In this document: positions 57,189 to 64,000 of the stretch, piece after piece
Layout: each line of letters starts with the position of its first letter
Numbering within the stretch: the stretch's first letter is position 1
Source of the DNA: Chrysophaeum taylorii
Lineage: Eukaryota; Sar; Pelagophyceae; Pelagomonadales; Pelagomonadaceae
Reading direction: 5' to 3'
Length of the DNA stretch: 64,000 nucleotides
NCBI GenBank assembly: GCA_029834535.1
Contig: JAQMWT010000161.1
Coordinates: forward strand, 1 to 64,000
Notes under the pieces: model-generated
Seen by the model: only the letters and a program-made list of their open reading frames with translations
What the model was told of the DNA's origin: nothing
Databases searched by the model: none
Program-made: the position numbers and the translations under genes

Positions 57189-57665
57189 ATCCTCCAAACC
57201 TCGCAGACTATTTCCACGACCCCGGCGGCTCTTTCAGCGCGCCATTCTCACGCCCCATCGAAACGATGTTGTCGATGCTGACAAACGCGCGCATGACCGC
57301 GGCCTTTCCCGGAGACGAGGCGTCGGAGTTCTTTTCGGCCGACTAGGTTGGGTCGGAAGACGACGCCTCGCTGTTTACAGTCGAGTTTTCAACTCCCTGA
57401 CAACCAAAGGCATGCTGACTTTGATCGCGAGCTTAAAGTCTTCGCAACCTCGACCCGTCGCACGGCCACTGCAACGGTACCAGATACATGATCGATCGTG
57501 TCGTTGTCACCGAGGCTCCTCCAACCTGTATCCCTTAAGGCCCGCCTACGCCAAACGATCAACAAGAGCCAGGGCCAGACGCCCCGCGAGGTCGGCGTCC
57601 TCTTGCCCAAGCCCGTCTTCTGCCACGTCCATCTCTACGTGGCTCTCTGTCGATCGGCAACCTCG
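57189..57665 (+). pseudogene. Helitron Pif1-like helicase C-terminus, copy C (inverted)
   Basis: Same blocks as copies A and B but on the plus strand: RAILTP, then the TAG after FFSAD, LRNLDPSHGHCNGTRYMIDR, QTINKSQGQTPREVGVLLPKP and FCHVHLYVALCRSA. A 13-bp deletion near 57198 removes GCCGTCTACGGCG relative to the other copies. Confidence 0.85.
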
Positions 57666-57744
57666 AGGATGTCCTCTTCTGGGTCGACGACTCCACTCTA
57701 CCCCACACGTGCTGCGCAATACCGATAAGCCCCCTCCCGGCGTC

Positions 57745-57995
57745 TACACGCGCACTGTAGGTGAACTTACTGGGACCAGGTGTGGGACCATGAACTTACT
57801 GGGGTTAGAGATTGGGACTAGGTGAACTTACTGAGACCAAGTGAACTTACTGAGGCTTTTAGAGCAAACTCAAAGGTTAGCGGCGTGTGCGGATCAAAGC
57901 AGCTTAGATTGGCGGGGGTGAGAGCGACGAGCTCAAAGGAGAGTGGGGCGAGTGGATGTGAGCACGAGTGGGTTTACGCCGAACTTACTGAGGTT
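57745..57995. repeat. Inverted minisatellite GGGACCAGGTGAACTTACTG
   Basis: Reverse complement of the clusters at 48.4 and 49.5 kb, again on the 3' side of the helicase fragment, with the shared spacer CGGATCAAAGCAGCTTAGATTGG at 57891-57913 and again at 58030-58052. Confidence 0.85.
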
Positions 57996-58031
57996 TAAGA
58001 GCAAACTCAAAGGTTAGCGAACGTGCGCGGA

Positions 58032-59215
58032 TCAAAGCAGCTTAGATTGGCTGGGGTGAGAGTGTCGAGCTGAAATGAGAGTGGGGCGGGAGGGTGTAAG
58101 GGGTGTAAGGTGCAAGTAAGGACGGCGGGAGGGTGTAAGGGGTGTAAGGTGTAAGTAAGGACGGCAAGGCGTTAGCCTAACCGTCCGGGCGCCGCCAGGG
58201 GCCCGGCGGCCGAGAGACGCAGGGGCTGTTGGCGTTTCTATAAGCGTCTTGGCGCTCCATGAAGTGCGCCTGTGGGTAATGCCGTTGCCGGAGGTGGGCG
58301 GTGGCTGCACTGCCTTCGACATACTGGAGGCCCCTGCTAGAAGGAGACGGGCACGCTCACGATGCACCGTGATGGAGAGACGCCGGTAGAGGCGCGTTGT
58401 CTGAGCCGCCGTGGCTACCGCGAGGGAAGGAGCACCCTCCTTGAGGCCGGTGTTGATGCCTATTTGGCGGGCAACACGGTGGAGGAGACCATGTAGATTG
58501 TCACTACCCTCCGCGAAATTGCCACCTACAAACCCCAGCACGGGCCCGAACTCCGCAAGGCGGTCCCGGAACGGACCCCGCGAGGCTGCCGGGTCGATCC
58601 CGCAGAATTTCCTGTCGGCGTACGCAGCATGCGCGACGTATTCGCGTTGGATGTCGTTGGCCCGCTTGTCGACTGGGCTCGGGGTGCCATCGCGGCGGCG
58701 ATCGACGTTAGTGGCCGGATATCGCGACGGGCAGAATACGATCGTCTTGACCTCGCCGAGGCGGAGACCGCCCGGAGTAGGCGTTCGCGGTGGCTCCGCG
58801 ATTGAAAAGTCAGGAACGAGCCTCGACGTGGACTCGAAAGAACGGAAAGCACGCCGGGCGAGGGGTGGGACGCAATTGCAGAACAAGCCCAAGGGCTCGA
58901 CCGTGTGCCGGGCGCCACCTTCGTGCATGAGGCCACTCAACACATAAAGCACCGAGTCGTGCACGCAGGACCGAGCTCCGTTGCGGTTGACCAAGCGATT
59001 GTCCGTGCGCAAGACGTTACCGTACGGGTCGAGAACCCGTTGGGTGTCGCCAAGAATGCCACGTCCGGACAGCGGTACGCAGGCCGGCGACGGCAGCCCG
59101 AAGTCGTTGGCAACGACTTGCGGGAAGTCGCTGTTCGAGAATGCCAGAGATCGCGAGGGCCATGAGGCCACCCAGGCGGTGGAGAGTTTGTCGGTACACA
59201 GGTAGGACGCCTTGC
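58032..59215 (-). pseudogene. Retroelement ORF with PD-(D/E)XK-like nuclease motif
   Basis: A long open minus-strand frame without a 5' ATG: RKASYLCTDKLSTAWVASWP, LSNSDFPQVVANDFGLPSPA and LDPYGNVL resemble the Cys/His-rich segment after RT in early-branching non-LTR elements. A nuclease-like unit follows, RLVPDFSI ... GLRLGEVKTI, giving P-D...E-x-K. The C-terminal domain (AEFGPVLGFVGGNFAEGSDN, AAQTTRLYRRLSI) is shared with the ORF at 50530. Two copies of TAAGGGGTGTAAGGTG lie near its end (58098-58160). RT itself is missing, so it is a 5'-truncated copy. Confidence 0.6.
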
Positions 59216-59307
59216 GGACGTCACGCGCAGGGAGAGCACGACGAAGGCTCGCCTCAAGGCGCTCGGCGCGAAGAGCCTCGCGTTGTCTCGTACAGCCCGC
59301 TGTACCT

Positions 59308-59352
59308 TACTGGGGTCAGAGATTGGGACTAGGTGAACTTACTGACCTGCAC
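59308..59352. repeat. Minisatellite end and shared element terminus
   Basis: GGTGAACTTACTGACCTGCAC is the inverted match of GTGCAGGCCAGTAAGTTCACC at 48435 and GTGCAGGCCAGTAAGTTCGCC at 49435. Confidence 0.8.
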
Positions 59353-59900
59353 TAAGTCTTGTTGATCATGGAAGGGCGAGCAGTTCGACGGAGAGTTGCC
59401 GATCGTCGTGAAGAGGGGTCGAAAGGAGCATCGGCCGCAGAAGAAGCACCTAATTTGGGAGGTGTAGCAGCGTGACCCGGGTCACCGGCCTGCGCAGTCG
59501 CGACGCGGGCACCTTTTTTTCGTTGTGCGGCGGCCGAAGTTTGGCATGAGAGCATGACGACCGCGCGCTTCAAAATTTTGTCGAAGAGCGGAGGGACACG
59601 GCAACAAGCTCCGGGTTGGGGGCGAGGACGTCGCGCCAGGCCGCGGGGGATAGCGGGTTCTGAAAGCCTCGGGCGAGAAGCTCGGGAACAAAGTCCCACG
59701 AGCCGATGGTCTCTGCGCACTCTAAGCGTGCCAAACGCTTGCCTCCCCGAAGTGACCAAGCCCTCGCGCTCCCGCCGTCGCGCTTGCGCTTGCGCTCCGC
59801 CGCACCCATCGCCTTCGCGCAGACAAACCTTGACCTCGAAGCGCTTCTGATCTTGGACCCCGTATTTCACACAAAGGCCCTGCCCGCCGGCTGCAAATCT
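59353..59900. other. Short unassigned frame only
   Basis: A minus-strand frame from ATG 59809 to 59570 reads ECAETIGSWDFVPELLARGF and SPAAWRDVLAPNPELVAVSL and may be a gene remnant. I see no family match. Confidence 0.35.
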
Positions 59901-60671
59901 TCATTTGAGCGCCGAAGAAGGGGCCTTTTCTCTCGCTTTTCTCGCTGCTTCATCAAAGCGCGCGAGGAGTGCCTTCGTGCCGGCGATATACTCCTCGTCG
60001 GGCAACGAGGTCGTGAGAACAGAGGGTCTCTCGAGGCAAGCCTCGACGAAGGCGAGGGTGCGCGGGCAGTTGCGGAACTGGCACACGTCGCGGATGTCGA
60101 CGTCGATAAAGTGGTTCAAACAGAGGACGCTGCGCTTGACGAACGGGGCTATGGCAGCCTCGGCGAAGCAAAAGTCCTCGAAGAGAAAGGGTCCCGCCGC
60201 GTGCTTTGACAGAAACTTTTCGAAATTACCGATCTTAGCCGCAAACGCCGAGACGGCGTCGGCGAGATCATCCGCGTCGTATCGGGCCTTGAGGACTTCA
60301 AAATAGCCCGAAAACGGCGAGACTTCGACCATTAGACGAGCGATCGCTCGCTGCTCGGGAGAGAGATTGTGCGCCCACGCCGTCTCGGCGACGTACTCAG
60401 TGATCACGAGAGACTCGCAGATGACCAGATCGTCCACCTCGAGAACGGGGACCTTGGCGCGCCCCCCGGGGTTCGCCTCTGCGTAGGCCGCGATAAAGCC
60501 TTCGGACTTGGCACTAAGGTCCTCGATCACCAAGTCGTACGAAACGCCGGACTCCTCGAGCGCGATGCGCGCGCGTTGGGCGTACGGACACGCGGCCGAG
60601 CTCCATAACTTCAACTTTGTAACCGACATCGCGTGCACCCCGGCGACCAAAGCGAGGGCAACCACCGACAT
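59901..60671 (-). CDS. Glutathione S-transferase, Cys-type (omega/lambda-like), secretory
   Basis: 256 residues from ATG 60671 (the frame opens at a TTG two codons earlier). MSVVALALVAGVHA is a signal peptide. The thioredoxin-like N-domain has LKLWSSAACPYAQRARIALEESG with the catalytic Cys of omega, lambda and DHAR classes, then GRAKVPVLEVDDLVICESLVITEYV, with the cis-Pro and the Glu-Ser glutathione contacts. The helical C-domain is complete to residue 240. Such GSTs act as thiol transferases or dehydroascorbate reductases. Compartment is ER, plastid envelope or secreted; no Phe follows the cleavage site. Confidence 0.85.
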   Translation of the reverse strand: MSVVALALVAGVHAMSVTKLKLWSSAACPYAQRARIALEESGVSYDLVIEDLSAKSEGFIAAYAEANPGGRAKVPVLEVDDLVICESLVITEYVAETAWAHNLSPEQRAIARLMVEVSPFSGYFEVLKARYDADDLADAVSAFAAKIGNFEKFLSKHAAGPFLFEDFCFAEAAIAPFVKRSVLCLNHFIDVDIRDVCQFRNCPRTLAFVEACLERPSVLTTSLPDEEYIAGTKALLARFDEAARKAREKAPSSALK

Positions 60672-62243
60672 CCTCAATTTGAAGCCAAAGAAGCACTCTC
60701 CCGCTCTCGCCTCAACCTAGCCTCGTCGGCACCACTTTCCTAAAGCTTCGTCTCTGCAAAAATTCCTCCGGGGTAATCCGCTAGGAGGAGAGGGGTTGCT
60801 AGGCGCAGCCATGAGTACGACCGCAGCGGGGTGTCGACGCGGATCAGGGCGGCGTAGTGCGAGCTTCCTAACTTCACTTAGTTAACTTCAGACCTCTCCC
60901 GAGCATGGGAGCCAGGCCGGACCGACAGGGGCCAGTCCGGAATCACGGGCCTGTAGACGAGGAGCGCCGAAAGGTCGGTCGGCGGAGAGTGACCATCAAG
61001 CTTGTCGCCATGCGACGAGGAGACCGCGATGTGACTGACAACCAACTCGTCGATAACCTTCCGTCTTCGCCCCCCGGCGAGCTACCCGTGCTAAAAAACT
61101 GGCTCGGGGAGAAAGTCGCCGGGGTTCTTGAGACTGTTGGCTTGGGATTCGTTCATCGTCGTGGCGAAGGCGGGTCGCACGGGAAATTGTCTGTCGACGC
61201 CGGAGGAGGGCGGAACCTATAACTCAAGTGTGGTCCGGTAGATTCTGGGGACCATGAGCTCTTGCTCGGCTGGTCGGCCATGCTCGTCCTCAGCCCACGT
61301 GGTGACCACTTCGAGAAAGCTGTACTTTTTACGCTGAATGATGTACCACGTGCCTTTACGGTGTCCTTCGCTGGGATCTCAAGCTTGCGCTCGGCATCCC
61401 CACCTCAAGCATGCAGCTTGTGCGCTGCATGCTTTTGATGCATCACTAGTTGAGGTGTTCGAAGGAGTAGTGTACTATCTCCTGGGCGAAGCAAGTTTTT
61501 GCTCTCGCTCGCCTTGGTGCTGGCTGCGTTGCTGGTCCATTTAGCACCTAAAGCTCGAGTTATGATCCCTATCGAGTTGTGGTACAAGACTATAATTAGT
61601 GTGTTTTTGATCGATCGCGTTGCAAGGTAATCCAATTATTGCAGTTATGATTATTATCTTCCGTTTAATGATTAAAGTTGACGCAGGCAGAGAAACAGAC
61701 GGCTGTAATTTGTTTGCATTGGAAGTAGAACGCGTCTTTGGTGCCTTCTCCGCTCACGGCACTCCGCACATCCGCAATCCCCTCCCACGTTTAGCGGTGG
61801 GTTGTCGTCACTTTCATGTTCCTCGGGTAGGGAAGCGCTCCTTTGGGTCATCAATTCAACGCACACCGACGGCTGCGCGCCAAAATAGGCATGCCCGTTC
61901 CCGCTGGCCCGTCTCCTGACTCGTGGCTCTTGACGCAGCGAATGACATTGGTAAGCACCTTGCCTCGTGACAAACATAAATGCCGTTTAAGAGAAGGCCC
62001 ATTCGGGTCGCTCGCACTCTGCGAGTCCTTGCATCGAGGTCGACGTCAAAAGAGCGTAAACATGGGTTTGGTTTCACGGTTGGCTCTAGAAAGGTCGAAA
62101 TATAAAGAGCTAGGTGTTCTGTGGTCTCTCCGGCTTCACCTTTTTGATTTACTCTCTTCGCAACCAACCCTTAGCTCTCTCTCTATAAGGCACGCGTTTG
62201 CCTGCCGTGATGACGAAAAAAATGGGCTCGAAGCGTGCGCGCC
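60672..62243. other. No complete gene recognised
   Basis: The region includes the dispersed repeat at 60890-60946 and AT-rich DNA at 61550-61700. One short minus-strand frame ending at 61220 (KGTWYIIQRKKYSFLEVVTT, VPRIYRTTLEL) looks coding and may be an exon or relic. No other gene is supported. Confidence 0.5.
60890..60946. repeat. Dispersed repeat shared with 14362-14420
   Basis: CTTCAGACCTCTCCCGAGC and following bases match the intergenic segment upstream of ORC4. Confidence 0.7.
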
Positions 62244-62951
62244 TCATTGCTGGGCTGGCGAATTCAAGATGCCAGTGACGGTCTGTCCAAGTTCCGCACC
62301 GCGCTCGAGAACGGTTCTCTTTTTGACGCCAGGCCATGGTTTTTCGAGGTGCAACGTATTCGTGATTGGTCGACCGAGGAGTTTTCGAAACAATCTGCGG
62401 AGATGGCCGATTTTGGGGGGCGGGGGCGAGAGAGGGTCGTCGAGCAAATCGGTGGTACTCATCGGACCTGTTTGCAAGATCCCAGAGCGGGCAGTGGGAA
62501 TGGACTGGAGCAGGTTGGTGGAGCGGGAGTTGTGTAAATTAGGATTGCTTTCGGGCTCGTCTGTCACAAGCTTGAGGCGCTCGCGTACGCTCCGAGTCGA
62601 GGAAGCAATGTGCCACGACTGACCGTGTTTGGTGCCTTTGTCGCCGGGCTTGGGTGCGTCACCAGAACCGTCTTCCTTTGTTCCTTCGCCGTTGACGTAA
62701 TCGTCTCGCTCGTGGGTCTGCGATTGAGACGCTTGTTCTGGGCAAAAACATTGCAAGTCCCACGAGAATTGATCGCAGTGATTGCAGTTTCGGGTCACAG
62801 GAAAGCAGCACGATCGACGGCGCCGCTCCAACTCGGCCGAAGGATGCTCCCGACGAATTTCGGAGCGAAACCGTTCCACGACAACTCGACTGCGCTTCGG
62901 CCGCCCCCGGCCCTGGCCGACGAGCCTGCGAGCGGCTTTTGGATGAGGCAT
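62244..62951 (-). CDS. Uncharacterised ORF, 235 residues
   Basis: ATG 62951. The N-terminus is very basic (MPHPKAARRLVGQGRGRPKR), followed by a Cys cluster (SCCFPVTRNCNHCDQFSWDL then QCFCPE), an acidic linker and LLDDPLSPPPPKIGHLRRLF near the C-terminus. Basic region plus Cys/His cluster recalls nucleic-acid-binding or Gag-like proteins, but no motif is canonical. A plus-strand frame overlaps; this strand looks more protein-like. Confidence 0.4.
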   Translation of the reverse strand: MPHPKAARRLVGQGRGRPKRSRVVVERFRSEIRREHPSAELERRRRSCCFPVTRNCNHCDQFSWDLQCFCPEQASQSQTHERDDYVNGEGTKEDGSGDAPKPGDKGTKHGQSWHIASSTRSVRERLKLVTDEPESNPNLHNSRSTNLLQSIPTARSGILQTGPMSTTDLLDDPLSPPPPKIGHLRRLFRKLLGRPITNTLHLEKPWPGVKKRTVLERGAELGQTVTGILNSPAQQ

Positions 62952-63339
62952 CCTTAATCTATTTCCAATGCTCCTTGACGTCACCGTGCGTTGCAGGCCC
63001 AAGGTGGGGGCGAGCCGTTTTTAAAAGGTCGACTGCTAAGAGGGGTCGAGGCGTTTTCGTTGAAGGTCCCAAAACGGTCCCAAAACGTTTCCCCCTTGCG
63101 GCAATCCTGTGCGCGGGGAGTCGGTCACCGGCGGCAGCGTGAGGCCATGGCGTCCCTTGGCGGGGATGGCCGGCGTAATACCCGATTCGGTGGGTCCTTC
63201 CATGACTTGGGCGAGTGCCAGGAGGCGGCGGTACGTCTGTACATGTTCATTGGTCGCGAACGGCGCGGTTAATACTTGGGCGAGCGCATAATGGTGCTTA
63301 CTTACGCTGTTTGTCTTAATAGCTCGTCTTTGCTGCTTT
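62952..63339. other. Nothing recognised
   Basis: About 390 bp without a supported gene. Confidence 0.5.
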
Positions 63340-63956
63340 TTATTGAGACGAATTACGACCACCGCGGACCGTCTTTTGGTGAGGCATGAGAGAGAGCTGC
63401 TTCGGGACGGCAGTCATGCAAACTTCTTTGACGAAATACTGGATGTCGTAGTCGTGGGGCTTGTCGGCGCTAGGGCGGCCGAGGGGTCTCTGAGTCGTCG
63501 ACGAGATGATGCCAAGCAGGTCGACGACGTCGGAGACAGCCATAACCGCCTGGGCGTACAACGTGGCGTCGCGTAGCACCCTGTCGCGGTGCGCATCCGA
63601 GCTCGTCGACTTGAACAAGATCGGCGGCACGGTTGGCCGAGTAGCGGGCCTCGCGCATCAGCTGGTGCAGGAAGTGCTTTTGGACGCTGGTAATGAGTTC
63701 TCGCAGCAAAGCGAGACGAGAGGGCAGCTCTCTTCCCTTCAAGACCAAGCGCCGTAGTTCGGCCGGCGGCTTGCGCTCGCAGTTCGCTCGTGCCGTTACC
63801 GTGGCGTGCGCGACTTTTCGTAGAAGAAGACGCACATCTTGCGTCGTCTGAACCCATTTGGGGCGACGAGACCGACAGCGACAAATTCCCACGTCTCCCC
63901 GAAGCGCCTCGCCGGCACGAAGAAGGCCTCGTCTGGAGGCGCGCGCCATGCCTCAC
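63340..63956 (-). pseudogene. Frameshifted unknown gene
   Basis: Two minus-strand frames overlap: the first ends SVQKHFLHQLMREARYSANR, AADLVQVDEL, and the second runs ILFKSTSSDAHRDRVLRDAT, LYAQAVMAVSDVVDLLGIIS to KEVCMTAVPKQLSLM. They read as one protein with a frameshift near 63620. The 5' end may continue beyond the window. Family unknown. Confidence 0.4.
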
Positions 63957-64000
63957 CCCGCGCTGCCGGACGTGAGCGCGGTCTTCACGCTTGCGGTCAG

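Noticed and set aside
49155-57340. TAG read as a sense codon, suggested by shared TAG in the helicase copies and TAG in the Gypsy integrase
   Set aside because: Host genes here (ORC4 at 16146-16148, the DUF760 gene at 19209-19211) end at TAG, so TAG is a stop.
61843-62622. 259-residue plus-strand frame
   Set aside because: Overlaps a more protein-like minus-strand frame and shows no motif; neither is certain.
1-64000. tRNA, rRNA or snRNA genes
   Set aside because: I saw no convincing cloverleaf or conserved rRNA/snRNA block by eye; a tRNAscan or Infernal run would settle it.

Overview
The window is nuclear DNA from a GC-rich eukaryote with a very compact gene layout, most likely a photosynthetic stramenopile (an ochrophyte alga, perhaps pelagophyte-like; the lineage is inference). 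Two predicted proteins start with a signal peptide ending in an ASAFAP-like cleavage site with Phe at +1 (ALG|F at 17883, AEA|F at 42044), the targeting signature of secondary red-lineage plastids. A CFAP298 gene implies motile cilia. Several genes show short GT-AG introns of 35-56 nt, and TAG, TGA and TAA all serve as stops.

Layout. 1-6.5 kb: a decayed Ty1/Copia retrotransposon (+). 6.5-7.4 kb: a retroelement tail and unassigned DNA. 7.4-14.0 kb: one 2.2-kresidue coiled-coil gene (-). 14.8-25.9 kb: a dense housekeeping block with ORC4, a thioredoxin-like protein, ATG101, a plastid DUF760/EF-hand protein, then a same-strand trio SGTA-N / AlkB-like / COX10 that overlap or abut by 4 bp, a VOC-VOC-SDR fusion and a Tyr/Pro/Gly-rich protein. 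26.1-36.1 kb: a Ty3/Gypsy LTR retrotransposon (-) with both LTRs, whose pol carries the remains of a cytosine-5 DNA methyltransferase between the protease spacer and the reverse transcriptase. 36.2-47.4 kb: an EF-hand protein, an unknown coiled-coil protein, a BASS-type transporter, an ankyrin-J-LOTUS-like protein with one frameshift, a plastid NFU fused to a GIY-YIG-like domain, a degraded gene, an NPL4-like protein, an unknown gene and coronin. 48.4-51.3 kb and 57.0-59.4 kb: two mobile-element clusters in mirror orientation, made of Helitron Pif1-helicase tails, a GTAAGTTCACCTGG minisatellite and 5'-truncated retroelement ORFs with a PD-(D/E)XK-like nuclease motif. Between them lie a HIF-type prolyl hydroxylase, CFAP298, an unknown protein and a calponin/transgelin. 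59.9-60.7 kb: a secretory GST. 60.7-64 kb: mostly unassigned and decayed sequence.

The genes do not form one pathway; they cover replication licensing, autophagy, heme A synthesis, plastid Fe-S assembly, actin regulation, cilia and protein quality control. The most unusual item is the methyltransferase module inside the Gypsy pol. Coding starts below use the first credible ATG and often differ from the longest open frame; exon structures are read by eye from splice signals and protein continuity.
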